In this document: in pieces, positions 1-8,051 of the stretch
Position numbering within the stretch: the first letter of the stretch is position 1
Layout: each line of letters starts with the position of its first letter
Origin: Candidatus Krumholzibacteriota bacterium
GTDB taxonomy: Bacteria; Krumholzibacteriota; Krumholzibacteriia; Krumholzibacteriales; Krumholzibacteriaceae
DNA: 17,118 nucleotides
Direction of reading: 5' to 3'
NCBI GenBank assembly: GCA_030672805.1
Contig: DAOVFR010000021.1
Span: forward strand, 1-17,118
Notes under the pieces: model-generated
What the model saw: only the letters and a program-made list of their open reading frames with translations
The model's database searches: none
Told to the model about the DNA's origin: nothing
Translations under genes and position numbers: made by a program

Positions 1-44
1 AGCGCCCATGCCACGGCCGTAAGCGTTGCGAACAATTCATCCAT
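1..44 (-). CDS. possible 5' end of a gene leaving the window (14 codons)
   Basis: An ATG at 44 opens a frame running off the window edge and encodes MDELFATLTAVAWA. A GGGGA ribosome-binding site sits four bases upstream. The short hydrophobic start with a Trp resembles the first helix of small integral membrane transporters (EamA/DMT-like), but 14 residues cannot identify a family. It would be co-directional with the peptidase gene upstream, separated by 111 bases that hold two hairpins. It could be a chance frame. Confidence 0.3.
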   Translation of the reverse strand, partial: MDELFATLTAVAWA

Positions 45-67
45 TTCATCCCCGTGCCGTATGAAGG

Positions 68-102
68 ACGGGCGGAATGATCGACATGTCCATCCCGCCC
101 GT
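68..102. repeat. inverted repeat / hairpin
   Basis: ACGGGCGG at 68-75 pairs with CCGCCCGT at 95-102. After one mismatch the stem continues with ATG/CAT, leaving an 11-base loop. It lies between the peptidase gene and the possible gene at the window edge. There is no T-run on either side, so it is not a classic intrinsic terminator. It may act in RNA stability or termination together with the hairpin at 124-156. Confidence 0.4.
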
Positions 103-123
103 TGAATGTCGGCTGTAATACTG

Positions 124-156
124 GCCCGGCGCCGCGGCCGGCCGCGGCGGCCGGGC
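124..156 (-). terminator. strong GC hairpin at the 3' end of the S46 peptidase gene
   Basis: A 10-bp perfect inner stem (130-139 with 140-149) extends through one bulged base (150) into a further 6 bp (124-129 with 151-156). Its base touches the peptidase stop codon (TAG, 158-156 on the minus strand). Every pair is G-C. No U-tract follows in the direction of transcription, so this is either a U-less terminator or an mRNA 3'-end stabiliser. The fold has almost no loop as drawn and would open at its centre. Confidence 0.4.
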
Positions 157-2327
157 TAGTGTATCGTCATCTCGTCGAGCAGGTTCCGGGCCCCGCTGAA
201 CCTGTCGAGAACGAACAGGATATACCTTGAATCGACGTTGATGCATCTCGTGAGAGTCTCATCGAACAGGTAGTCGGCCGAGATACTCTCGTAGTTGCCG
301 TCGAACGCCGCACCAATCACCTCGCCCCGCCCGTTCATGATTGGGCTTCCCGAGTTGCCTCCTGTGATATCGCAGGTCGTGAGGAAATCGACGGGGACGA
401 CACCGAGATCCTCATCGGCGTACGGTCCGAAATCATCATTCTCGTACAGGGAGATAAGCCTCTCCGGGCAGTCGAACGGTTCCTCCCCGGTGTGCTTCTC
501 GATGATGCCGTCGAGCGTCGTGATGTAATCATAGTAGATCGCCTCCCGCGGCGAGTAGCCCGTCACCGTCCCGAAGGTGAGGCGCATCGTGCCGTTCGCG
601 TCGGGATAGAGGTTGCCGCCCTGCCATTTCCGGTATGCCTCGATGAGACGGGGGCGCAGCTCGGTGATCGCGCCGCTAAAGGCCCTGTCCATCTCCTCTA
701 TCTCCTTGCGTTCCTTCTCGAAGTCCGCCATTAACCTGATAAAGTAGTCCCCCTCCTTCATGAGCTCCTCGCGGGAAAGGCCGAACATCCTGATACGCTC
801 TTCGGCCGAGGTCAGTTTCGTGTTGGCGTAGAGCTCATCGATATGCGCATCGAGAGCCGGCTCGACCTCGGACCCGGTCACGCCTTCGAGCATGGCATCG
901 AGAGCCTCGATCCGCTGCTGCTCCGGGAGATCCAGCGCCCGCATCATGAAATACTTGAGAGCCCTCTTGTCGGTTTCGAGGTCGAAGCTCATATCGATCA
1001 TTCTGAGGCCCTGCTCCAGCCTCGGGACGTCCCGCTCCTGGAAACCCTGGTCGCGCTCCATGTCGGGTTTTGCCTTCTCCCCACTCCACCGGTAAATGAT
1101 AGAAGCGGCACGCACCATCTGACACCCGAAGCCCATGAAACGGCTGACGATGCTCTTTTCGCGGTACGTATGGAGTTTCCCGTACAGCGATGTGATCCTG
1201 GGCAGAATATCGCCGTATTTCTTCTTCATCTTCGGATTCCCGTCGAGCCACGCCAGGAATGCCTTCTCCTCGTCGAGCTTGACCCGGTGCAGACCGGTCT
1301 TGACGAATCCCTCGAGCATCCCTTCGTTGTTCTTCATCGAGTTGTTCAGCATCTGGTCCAGGCCGGCGACCTTTATCGCCACCGACGGGTCCGCCCCGGC
1401 GGCTTCCTGGAAAATATCGATCAGGTCGCCGAACAGTTCGATCCGCTTCGGATAGCTGAAATCCTGATTGTAGGCGATCGAGTTGGAGCTCCGGTACCGC
1501 ATCGTCTGGCCGGGGAACCCGATGATCATCGTGAAATCGTCCCCCTGAATGCCTTTCGAGGAAACAGGAAGGAATAAAGACGGTTCGTACGGCACGTTCT
1601 CTTCTGCGTGTTCCGCCGAGCTTCCATCCGGCGCTACATAGGCGCGCAGGAACGAGAAGTCACCCGTGTGGCGCGGCCACATCCAGTTATCGATGTCCCC
1701 GCCGTAGTTCCCGATCGACGCGGGCGGGGCAAAGGCGATCCGCACATCCTTGATATCGAAATATGTATAAAGCTTGTACTGACTGCCGCTGTAGAATTCG
1801 GCGACACGGCATCTCACGTCGCGGCCCTCCTCGGCCCCGGCCACGATCTCCTTGGTGCGCATCTCGATCGCCTTGTTCCTCTCGATGGGGCTCATACCTT
1901 TCCTGACCGCCTTGAGCATCTTCTTCGTGACATCCTTTACCGAGAGCAGCACGTACGCATGGTATCCCGGCGCGGGGATCTCGTCCTCGAAGCTTGCTGC
2001 ATGAAACCCGTCGGCGATGTAGTTACGCTCCGTAGAGCTCGTCCGCTGGAGAGCCTGGAAGGTAACATGGTGATTGGTCAAAATGAGACCCTTCGGGGAG
2101 ACGAACGAGCCGGTCCCTCCACCGAGACTCACGATCGCGCACGCGATACCTCCCCCCTTGCCGTCATAGATCTCCTTCGCTGAAAGCTCGAGCCCCATCG
2201 CCTGCATTTTCTTCACCATGCTCTTATCGAGCTCTTCGAGGGACCACATACCCTCGTCGGCCATGACACACGCCGGGGCGAGCAGCACCATGACGGCGGC
2301 CGCCACTAGAAGTGACGTGAATTTCAC
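156..2327 (-). CDS. S46 family dipeptidyl-peptidase (DPP7-like), exported
   Basis: Predicted serine exopeptidase releasing dipeptides from peptide N-termini in the periplasm or cell envelope; S46 enzymes (DPP7, DPP11, DAP BII) feed peptide nutrition. It has 723 aa, the usual family length. A signal peptide (1-23, cleavage after VMA) is followed by the mature start DEGMW typical of the family. The chymotrypsin-like triad is His87 (in TNHHV), Asp223 (in DNWMWPRHTGD) and Ser659 (in TGGNSGSP). Asn214, Trp215 and Asp676 match residues that bind the substrate amino terminus in family structures. Gly677, 18 residues after the catalytic Ser, corresponds to Gly in DPP7 and Arg in the Asp/Glu-specific DPP11, so a hydrophobic P1 preference is inferred. 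The start is GTG, fixed by an AAGGAGG site six bases upstream. The usual Cys of the NHHC motif is Val. Family assignment is secure; the substrate is inferred. Confidence 0.93.
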   Translation of the reverse strand: MKFTSLLVAAAVMVLLAPACVMADEGMWSLEELDKSMVKKMQAMGLELSAKEIYDGKGGGIACAIVSLGGGTGSFVSPKGLILTNHHVTFQALQRTSSTERNYIADGFHAASFEDEIPAPGYHAYVLLSVKDVTKKMLKAVRKGMSPIERNKAIEMRTKEIVAGAEEGRDVRCRVAEFYSGSQYKLYTYFDIKDVRIAFAPPASIGNYGGDIDNWMWPRHTGDFSFLRAYVAPDGSSAEHAEENVPYEPSLFLPVSSKGIQGDDFTMIIGFPGQTMRYRSSNSIAYNQDFSYPKRIELFGDLIDIFQEAAGADPSVAIKVAGLDQMLNNSMKNNEGMLEGFVKTGLHRVKLDEEKAFLAWLDGNPKMKKKYGDILPRITSLYGKLHTYREKSIVSRFMGFGCQMVRAASIIYRWSGEKAKPDMERDQGFQERDVPRLEQGLRMIDMSFDLETDKRALKYFMMRALDLPEQQRIEALDAMLEGVTGSEVEPALDAHIDELYANTKLTSAEERIRMFGLSREELMKEGDYFIRLMADFEKERKEIEEMDRAFSGAITELRPRLIEAYRKWQGGNLYPDANGTMRLTFGTVTGYSPREAIYYDYITTLDGIIEKHTGEEPFDCPERLISLYENDDFGPYADEDLGVVPVDFLTTCDITGGNSGSPIMNGRGEVIGAAFDGNYESISADYLFDETLTRCINVDSRYILFVLDRFSGARNLLDEMTIH

Positions 2328-2333
2328 TGAAAA

Positions 2334-2340
2334 CCTCCTT
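2334..2340 (-). promoter_or_regulatory. ribosome-binding site deciding a GTG start
   Basis: AAGGAGG on the minus strand, six bases before the GTG at 2327. It is a near-perfect Shine-Dalgarno match and fixes the non-ATG start of the S46 peptidase, which also gives a well-formed signal peptide. Confidence 0.85.
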
Positions 2341-2373
2341 GATACAGGACCGGACCATCCGATTCGAGACGAG

Positions 2374-2395
2374 ACGGTATCGTACCATGTACCGT
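2374..2395. repeat. inverted repeat upstream of the S46 peptidase gene
   Basis: ACGGTA (2374-2379) and TACCGT (2390-2395) form a perfect 6-bp inverted repeat around a 10-base centre that itself contains GTACCATGTAC. It lies in the 109-base gap between the kinase stop and the peptidase start. It could be an operator for the peptidase or part of the kinase transcript end. No T-run follows and I see no good -35/-10 pair. Confidence 0.3.
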
Positions 2396-2436
2396 GGGAC
2401 GAGATAAAGCATGTTTTTGTTACGGGTTTTTATCAG

Positions 2437-5400
2437 CTACCGTGGCAATGTTTCCGGCACCGGGAGCCACATTTCCATCACACCGGCGAGCGCCTGCGGA
2501 TCGACCGGCTTGGAGATGTAGTCGTCCATGCCGGACTCCAGACATTTCTCACGGTCACCCCTCATGGCATGGGCGGTCATCGCAATTATGGGGATATCGT
2601 GGGCGAGGACACGGGATCCGGGATCACGGATGACTCCCGTGGCCTCATAGCCGTCCATCTCCGGCATCTGGCAGTCCATCAGTACAAGATCGTAGGGAAT
2701 CAATTCCAGGGCTTTGACCGCCTCCAGGCCGTTTGCCACAGCATCGGCGCGGTATCCAAGCTTCTTCAGCATGGCCATGGCAACCTTCTGATTGACCATG
2801 TTGTCCTCGACCAGGAGAATCCGGACCCAGCGCCGCCCGGCATCGGCAATGGAGTGTACGGTAACAATGCTTTTTGCGGATCCGTCTGAAGGATACCGGT
2901 CCCCGCTGTGTACGGCTGCAAGACAATCATGGAGGATCGATTGTTTGACGGGCTTGCTCAGGTATGCGGAAAAACCGGCCTTCTCGAGCCGGGCGATGTC
3001 CCCACGCTCAACGATGGATGTCATCATGACCAGGCAGGTTTCACAGAGCGCGGGATATTCCTTTATCTTCCCGCCCAGCGTTTCCCCGTCCATGCCGGGC
3101 ATCTGCATATCCAGCAGCGCAATGCGGAAGGGGTCCTTCGCGTCCACCGCCTCGCGCAGCTTCTGCAGGGCTGACCCGGCGTCGGGAACCTCGTCATGCC
3201 GGCAGCCCCAGGCATCCAGCAGAATCGTAAGCCAGCGCCGGTTCGTAGCATTATCGTCAACAACGAGAATTCGCTCCCCTTTAAAATCCGTCAGCGGCTC
3301 ACCGGCCGGTTCCTCGCGCGTCGTCTGCCTCTCCAGTGCCGCCGTGAACCAGAAAGTTGATCCCTCCCCCTCGACGCTTTTAACGCCGATCCGGCCGTCC
3401 ATTATCTCAGCAAGCAGTTTCGAGACAGTCAGACCCAGTCCGGTCCCGCCAAATTTTCGCTTCGTGGACGCATCCGCCTGTGTGAACGCCTCGAAGATAG
3501 TATCCAGACAGTCTTCGGGAATCCCTATCCCCGTGTCGCTGACCTCGAAGCGCAACGTGGCCCGGTCGCCGTCCTCGCCCTCGATGCTCACACGGAAAGC
3601 CACCTCCCCCACGGAGGTGAACTTGACGGCATTGTCCACCAGGTTGATGATCACCTGGCGCAGGCGGCCCGGGTCGCCCCTGAGAAGCAGCGGCACATCC
3701 GGCTCGATAAGGCGGATGAACTCCAGACCCTTCTTCTGGGCCTTCGGCGCAAGATGATCGATCATCTCATCCAGAATAGCGCGCAGGTTGAAGTCCAGGA
3801 TCTCCAGCTCCAGCCTCCCGGCCTCGACCTTCGAGAAATCCAGGATGCCATTGACAATCGTCAGCAGGGAATCCGCGCTGATCCTGACAGTCTCGGCATA
3901 ATCGCGCTGCTCCGGGGTCAGGTCTGTGTCCAGCAGAAGTCCCGTCATGCCGATAACGCCGTTCATGGGAGTTCGGATCTCGTGGCTCATGTTGGCCAGG
4001 AACTGGCTCTTGGCAACGTTGGCCGCCCCGGCCTCCAGGGCATACTGTTTGGCCTGTTCGACGGTCTCCTCGAGCTCCCTGTTGATCTCCTCTGTCCCCT
4101 GCTTGGAACGCAGCAGCGCCTCCTCGGCCCGCTTGCGCTCGGTGATATCATTGAATATTCCACGGGCTCCCTGATATTTTCCATCATTTCCCGTAATGGG
4201 ACTTGCCGTTACCTCGATGACTCTGCGCGTTCGGTCCTGTCCGATGATGGTCAGTTCGTATCTGCTTGATTTCCCGGATCGTCTGCGCGAAGTTTGTTCA
4301 AGGATCCTCTGGTATTCCTCCGGTGTTGTGAATTCCCTAAGATTCTTTCCGATCAGTTCATTACTGTCTGAAAATCCAAACATCCTGGCTGCCGCTCTAT
4401 TGGCGAATGTAAAATTCTCCCTTTCGTCGGTTTTTGCTATTCCTTCTTCGAGGTTTTCGACCAGATCGCGGTATTTCATCTCCGAGCTCTTCAGCGCTTC
4501 TTCCTGCTGTCTGCGCTCGGTGATGTCGGTGGCAATACCAAGCATACCTATGAACTCACCATCTTCGCCGAAACGCGGGGCAACAACCTGGCTGACAGGA
4601 AAGGTTCTTCCATTTCTGACAACATAATCGAGCTCTTCCATCAGGGATTTTCCAGTGGCTTTCATTTCCTCGATATTCGGCTCGATTGTTCCAGATTCCA
4701 GGTATTCATCGGAGTGAAATATACGAATATCTTCTTTGCCCATCACCTCTTCAGGTTCGTAACCTAATAACCTCTTGGCTCCCTCGTTCCAGCCGGTAAT
4801 AACCCCATCGGCGCTGGTTGCTATAATAATTGTATCGGAAGAGCTATCCATGATACTCTGCAGCAAATTGGTGGTTTTTTTTAACCTCTCTTCCACACGC
4901 TTGCGCTCGGCGATCTCCCCCGCCTGACTTTCCATGAGTACGTGAAGCCTCCTGTTGAGACGCATCACATGGACCTCTGCCAGTAAAATCAGGAGCACGA
5001 ATACAAGACCGCCAAGAAACCAGGGCCAGTACTGCCGGAACATATCACGTGCGGTCACCCTGCCGTAATCCTCGTAAGAACCGGTGCGGAGAGCTTTAAG
5101 GCAGTCATGCACAGGCTGGTAATTGTGGGGGATCGTCCAGCCGGCGCATCTTGCGGCCTCGGCGGCCGGGCAGTCAGCATGCATCTTCAGCAGGGCGGCA
5201 GCTACCTTTTCGGCCAGCTCATCGGATGTGTGCCCGGCCTTGGCGAACGGCCATTCGGGGTACAGGCGCGTGGAATGATGGAAAGGATAGTGACAATGGT
5301 TATCACCGAACACACTGTGTGGAAACACACTGAAATCATCCAGGCTGATCCTGCCCTCCGAAGCCATACGTTCCAGGACGTAGGTCCGCACCGAGCCGAC

Positions 5401-6012
5401 ATCCACAATACCGTCCCGCACCGCATAGACGACCGAGTCATGAGTGCCGCCGAAGCTCAGACCGGCCAGGTCGCTGTATGGGTCGATCCCGTACTCTTTC
5501 AGCTCGCGCCATACGGCCAGCCAGCCGCCGAAGGACCTTTCGTCCACAGCCATGAAGGTCTTCCCTTCGATATCGTCTATCTTCTCGATATCCGTGCGGC
5601 CGGCCCTGCGGAAGATCACCCCTCCATAGCTCGTAAATACCCTGCCAATACGGAGGTTTTTCAACGTAGCTATCCTGCTTGCTCCGTGGTTCAGCTCCAG
5701 CTCCACGTAGAAGGAGGAATTAGCCAGGATGAAATCCACCGCTTCCCGCCGGGCGGCCGGATAGATCTCGTCAAAACCGAATGGAACGATCGTGAAGAAA
5801 CAGCCGGGAATCTCGCCTGTCAGGTAATCGGCTGTCGGCCCCCACTTCTCCATGCACCTTTCAACGCCGCGCTTGGCAAGGACACCGATTCTGTAATGGT
5901 TCCCCTCAACCGAATGGCTCTCTTCAACATATGTGGCGCCGGCAAGAACCGCGGGAACCACCGCAAGCGCTGCCGCCAGAATCATCTTTTTTACGGTATC
6001 TCTATAATCCAA
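2437..6012 (-). CDS. hybrid sensor histidine kinase: PhnD-like sensor, 2 PAS, HisKA, HATPase, 2 receiver domains
   Basis: Inner-membrane hybrid kinase, 1191 aa from the TTG at 6012. Order: signal sequence; PhnD/TtrS-like periplasmic binding domain (about 40-311, ending in the GWTIPHNYQPVH region); one TM helix (329-350); PAS (381-501); PAS (508-625); HisKA with His677 in SHEIRTPMN; HATPase with Asn790/Asn794, DTGIGIP (Asp826) and GGTGLGL (855-861); receiver 1 (913-1032, Asp968, Lys1020); receiver 2 (1063-1179, Asp1113, Lys1168). All catalytic residues are present. There is no HPt or output domain and no response regulator nearby, so its partner is encoded elsewhere. The start is uncertain: TTG 6012 has AGGA eight bases upstream and gives a basic n-region (R, KK) before the hydrophobic core. 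ATG 5985 lacks both, and the longer TTG 6129 frame lacks a ribosome site. The ligand is unknown; TtrS-like sensors of this fold detect sulfur oxyanions. Confidence 0.88.
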   Translation of the reverse strand: MDYRDTVKKMILAAALAVVPAVLAGATYVEESHSVEGNHYRIGVLAKRGVERCMEKWGPTADYLTGEIPGCFFTIVPFGFDEIYPAARREAVDFILANSSFYVELELNHGASRIATLKNLRIGRVFTSYGGVIFRRAGRTDIEKIDDIEGKTFMAVDERSFGGWLAVWRELKEYGIDPYSDLAGLSFGGTHDSVVYAVRDGIVDVGSVRTYVLERMASEGRISLDDFSVFPHSVFGDNHCHYPFHHSTRLYPEWPFAKAGHTSDELAEKVAAALLKMHADCPAAEAARCAGWTIPHNYQPVHDCLKALRTGSYEDYGRVTARDMFRQYWPWFLGGLVFVLLILLAEVHVMRLNRRLHVLMESQAGEIAERKRVEERLKKTTNLLQSIMDSSSDTIIIATSADGVITGWNEGAKRLLGYEPEEVMGKEDIRIFHSDEYLESGTIEPNIEEMKATGKSLMEELDYVVRNGRTFPVSQVVAPRFGEDGEFIGMLGIATDITERRQQEEALKSSEMKYRDLVENLEEGIAKTDERENFTFANRAAARMFGFSDSNELIGKNLREFTTPEEYQRILEQTSRRRSGKSSRYELTIIGQDRTRRVIEVTASPITGNDGKYQGARGIFNDITERKRAEEALLRSKQGTEEINRELEETVEQAKQYALEAGAANVAKSQFLANMSHEIRTPMNGVIGMTGLLLDTDLTPEQRDYAETVRISADSLLTIVNGILDFSKVEAGRLELEILDFNLRAILDEMIDHLAPKAQKKGLEFIRLIEPDVPLLLRGDPGRLRQVIINLVDNAVKFTSVGEVAFRVSIEGEDGDRATLRFEVSDTGIGIPEDCLDTIFEAFTQADASTKRKFGGTGLGLTVSKLLAEIMDGRIGVKSVEGEGSTFWFTAALERQTTREEPAGEPLTDFKGERILVVDDNATNRRWLTILLDAWGCRHDEVPDAGSALQKLREAVDAKDPFRIALLDMQMPGMDGETLGGKIKEYPALCETCLVMMTSIVERGDIARLEKAGFSAYLSKPVKQSILHDCLAAVHSGDRYPSDGSAKSIVTVHSIADAGRRWVRILLVEDNMVNQKVAMAMLKKLGYRADAVANGLEAVKALELIPYDLVLMDCQMPEMDGYEATGVIRDPGSRVLAHDIPIIAMTAHAMRGDREKCLESGMDDYISKPVDPQALAGVMEMWLPVPETLPR
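4134..4917. repeat. three 16-bp direct repeats bordering the PAS modules
   Basis: A near-identical 16-mer, TGCGCTCGGTGATATC and variants, occurs at 4134-4149, 4512-4527 and 4902-4917, spaced 378 and 390 bases apart (126 and 130 codons). On the coding strand it encodes the DITERKR/EIAERKR helix that closes each PAS unit or the membrane linker. Such repeats are a natural substrate for gain or loss of whole PAS units by recombination. Confidence 0.6.
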
Positions 6013-6287
6013 AGTATAGATCCTACACTTCCAAGTCTTTACATAACATACCTCTTCCGCAGATCGTACTTCCCCTTCGATCCTTGCGGTAAAACCCCAT
6101 GCCTGCTTTATCGGTAGGAAATTCCTCAAGTAAAGAGATTTTCACCTGTTCTGCGTGTATTGCCTGTCAGCTGTTTCGGGCAGTGAGGTGGCGGCAGGTT
6201 GACGTTTTCCCAGCCTATATTCCGAAGGATTTTATTATAACCACAAGAGAAGAGTAACCGTATATCTTCGATGGTCAATCTAATGTT

Positions 6288-7187
6288 CTATCCTGATTTC
6301 TTGATCCTGGATCCCATTTCAGCTACGAGCTCAAATGCCCGGTCGAGATTAAAATTTTCAAAATCCCGCTGTCTCAATACCGGTTTCAGCTGCGTATTCA
6401 ACTGAGCCTCTAATTTTGCCTTCCTGGTTCGAGATATATCCATCGGATCATTACCCGGAACTTTCAATTTCTTCATGACAAGCTCCGAAAATCGACGTTC
6501 CTTGATATCCAAATCGAGTTTTGCTACTGCATAATCAACATCGTAAAAGTCACGTATTGCCGGCTCGCTTCGTGTCAATGCTGCTCGGAATTTTTCGGCG
6601 TAGGTTTCCTCCAGCGAAAGTGTCGTCACCCTGAACTCAGGGATAGCAGGATATTTACTGAATGGATTAATAAGAAGTGTTCGGACTGTTTTGCGGACAG
6701 GCGGCACCAATAGCGATTCCCGCAGCCCCACTTCAATCTTGATCTTGGCGGGTTTGTAGGATATGGCGACATTAGAACTATAGGTGACATGGGCAATGTA
6801 TTGTTTGGAATTGTTATATCCTTTCACCCCTTCCGGCATCTTAAAAATTGAAATCTCCTTGTGTATTCCGGACAGGCGTTCTTTAACGGGGGAAATACTT
6901 CTACTGCGTTCTGAACGCGTAGCCTCGGGAGGTGTTGAAATTACAAAGTCGAGATCCTTGCTCAACCGGTAGAAATCGGCGTGGATCTTTCCGAGACTCG
7001 TTCCCCCCTTGAATACCAGCGGAGTATCCCTTTCTTCGTATAAATAGATAAGCAATATCGAGCAATAATAATCCTTCTCAACCAGTCCTGCATTCAACCC
7101 CGTCTGACCCGCCGTATACAGAACTGCTTCACGGAAAAAGTCAGTATCTTCATGTAATGAGATTTGACTGCTCCGGGATTCTGCCAT
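6288..7187 (-). CDS. abiEii: AbiEii-type nucleotidyltransferase toxin (type IV toxin-antitoxin)
   Basis: Toxin component of an AbiE system: a cytoplasmic nucleotidyltransferase-fold protein (formerly DUF1814) which in characterised members causes abortive infection or growth arrest; related toxins modify tRNA. It has 299 aa, normal length. Seen in the sequence: the GGTSL motif at 61-65 followed by RLSKDLDF, giving the DxD pair Asp78/Asp80; a third acidic residue, Glu152, in KIKIEV; and the conserved C-terminal block with Glu198-Lys199, Arg206 and RDFYD (212-216). The ATG overlaps the end of the antitoxin gene by 38 bases, and GGGGA lies 10 bases upstream, so translation is probably coupled. 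Base composition is clearly AT-richer than the flanking genes, suggesting transfer. No catalytic residue appears lost. The family is secure; activity in this host is inferred. Confidence 0.9.
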   Translation of the reverse strand: MAESRSSQISLHEDTDFFREAVLYTAGQTGLNAGLVEKDYYCSILLIYLYEERDTPLVFKGGTSLGKIHADFYRLSKDLDFVISTPPEATRSERSRSISPVKERLSGIHKEISIFKMPEGVKGYNNSKQYIAHVTYSSNVAISYKPAKIKIEVGLRESLLVPPVRKTVRTLLINPFSKYPAIPEFRVTTLSLEETYAEKFRAALTRSEPAIRDFYDVDYAVAKLDLDIKERRFSELVMKKLKVPGNDPMDISRTRKAKLEAQLNTQLKPVLRQRDFENFNLDRAFELVAEMGSRIKKSG

Positions 7188-7983
7188 TGATGATCAATCC
7201 CCAATCTCTATTAATTCTGCCCTTTGTCTCCTGACCTGGTATCCAAGGGATCAGCGATTTCGAGGATCCAAGTCTACGCTTCAAACTTACGAGCTTTGCA
7301 TCTTCAATTCCGCACAAGGTAAGGAGATAGCCAATGCGTCGCGTTGTTCCCTTGTTCCCATATTTGAGAGTGGCCCCAAGCAGTTTTTCGGTAAGCCCGG
7401 GTACTTTTTCAATACTTGAGGCAATCCAACTGTAGGCTCTTGGGATAGTGTTATATCGAGGCCAGTCGTATACGGCATCAAGCAGGGTCCTTGCTCTGGT
7501 AGTGATAATGGCCTCTACTCCATCCGGCGTTTTGAACTTGCCGGTTGCTCCCAACCGGCTGGCAGATGTTTTAATGAATACAAATTCAACGCCACCAATA
7601 TTCCTTTCCCCCCAAATCCGGCTATTGTAGACATAGATACGGTTAGGTACCTGATCCTCATACCCATAAAAATTGAAAGCGTTTGGTCCACCAACCTGAT
7701 ACTTGCTTTCCAGTACCGGCATCAGCTTGGATAGAATGTAATACTCACCTACAACCCATTGGCCCCCAGCCGGCATACGAGGCGGGACAAGATAAACACC
7801 TCGTTTTAACCGGATGATCAGTCCCGATCTTCCCATCCGGCTGAGCAATTCCCGCTCTTGCTTTGGACTGATGCCCAAGACCGGGTACAGTTCTCCTGTA
7901 TAAAGAATATCCTTCTTTCGAAGCTGGACGAAGGCCAACAGCTGCATTTCGAGAGACCCGAGTTCTGTCTTCCCACGTTTCAT
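7150..7983 (-). CDS. abiEi: AbiEi-type antitoxin / autorepressor
   Basis: Antitoxin of the AbiE pair, 277 aa from the ATG at 7983. An N-terminal winged helix-turn-helix spans about 9-68, ending in the wing RLKRGVYLVPP. The C-terminal AbiEi domain carries GGPNAFNFYGY (98-108), ARTLLDAVY (164-172) and RRIGYLLTLCG (215-225). Characterised AbiEi proteins bind inverted repeats in their own promoter and neutralise AbiEii without stable complex formation (type IV). A longer frame from a GTG at 8037 is rejected, because that codon lies in the spacer of a strong promoter (TTGACA-N17-TATATT, 8051-8023) and would not be transcribed. The ATG has only a weak ribosome site. A TTG at 8013 is a possible leaderless alternative. 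The gene is first in a two-gene operon with the toxin and is AT-rich compared with its surroundings. Confidence 0.87.
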   Translation of the reverse strand: MKRGKTELGSLEMQLLAFVQLRKKDILYTGELYPVLGISPKQERELLSRMGRSGLIIRLKRGVYLVPPRMPAGGQWVVGEYYILSKLMPVLESKYQVGGPNAFNFYGYEDQVPNRIYVYNSRIWGERNIGGVEFVFIKTSASRLGATGKFKTPDGVEAIITTRARTLLDAVYDWPRYNTIPRAYSWIASSIEKVPGLTEKLLGATLKYGNKGTTRRIGYLLTLCGIEDAKLVSLKRRLGSSKSLIPWIPGQETKGRINRDWGLIINGRIPEQSNLIT

Positions 7984-7990
7984 TATCTTA

Positions 7991-8021
7991 TTAGTTAATT
8001 GTCTGTCAGGCAATTTACGAA
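7991..8021. promoter_or_regulatory. palindromic operator candidate for AbiEi
   Basis: The core is AATTGCCTG-A-CAGACAATT on the minus strand (7997-8015), 8 of 9 pairs matched around a single central base (8006). Pairing continues outward imperfectly to 7991/8021 (12 of 15 positions in total). It covers the predicted transcription start (about 8016) and the leader of abiEi, where a bound winged-helix repressor would block transcription. This fits known AbiEi autoregulation through inverted repeats. Confidence 0.6.
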
Positions 8022-8022
8022 G

Positions 8023-8051
8023 AATATAATATAACACAAATACTATGTCAA
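8023..8051 (-). promoter_or_regulatory. sigma-70-type promoter of the abiE operon
   Basis: The minus strand reads TTGACA (8051-8046), a 17-base spacer, then TATATT (8028-8023): a perfect -35 box, optimal spacing and a -10 box differing from TATAAT at one position. Transcription would start near 8016, leaving a leader of about 33 bases before the ATG at 7983. The surrounding DNA is AT-rich. This is the best promoter match I found in the window. Confidence 0.72.

Noticed and set aside
2255..2327. Lipoprotein signal (Cys20) in the S46 peptidase
   Set aside because: The residues before the Cys (APA) are a poor lipobox, whereas cleavage after VMA gives the family-typical mature start DEGMW.
6013..6129. 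TTG start extending the kinase by 39 residues
   Set aside because: There is no ribosome-binding site and the extension would bury the signal sequence behind a polar stretch.
6222..6240. TCCGAAGGA followed by TTTTATT as a terminator
   Set aside because: The stem is only three base pairs and faces the plus strand, where there is no gene to end.
6013..6287. Promoter for the kinase (TATAAT at 6239-6234 or TATACT at 6018-6013 on the minus strand)
   Set aside because: Neither -10-like element has an acceptable -35 box at 16-18 bases.
7984..8037. GTG start extending AbiEi by 18 residues
   Set aside because: The codon lies between the -35 and -10 boxes of the abiE promoter and the added residues do not belong to the AbiEi fold.
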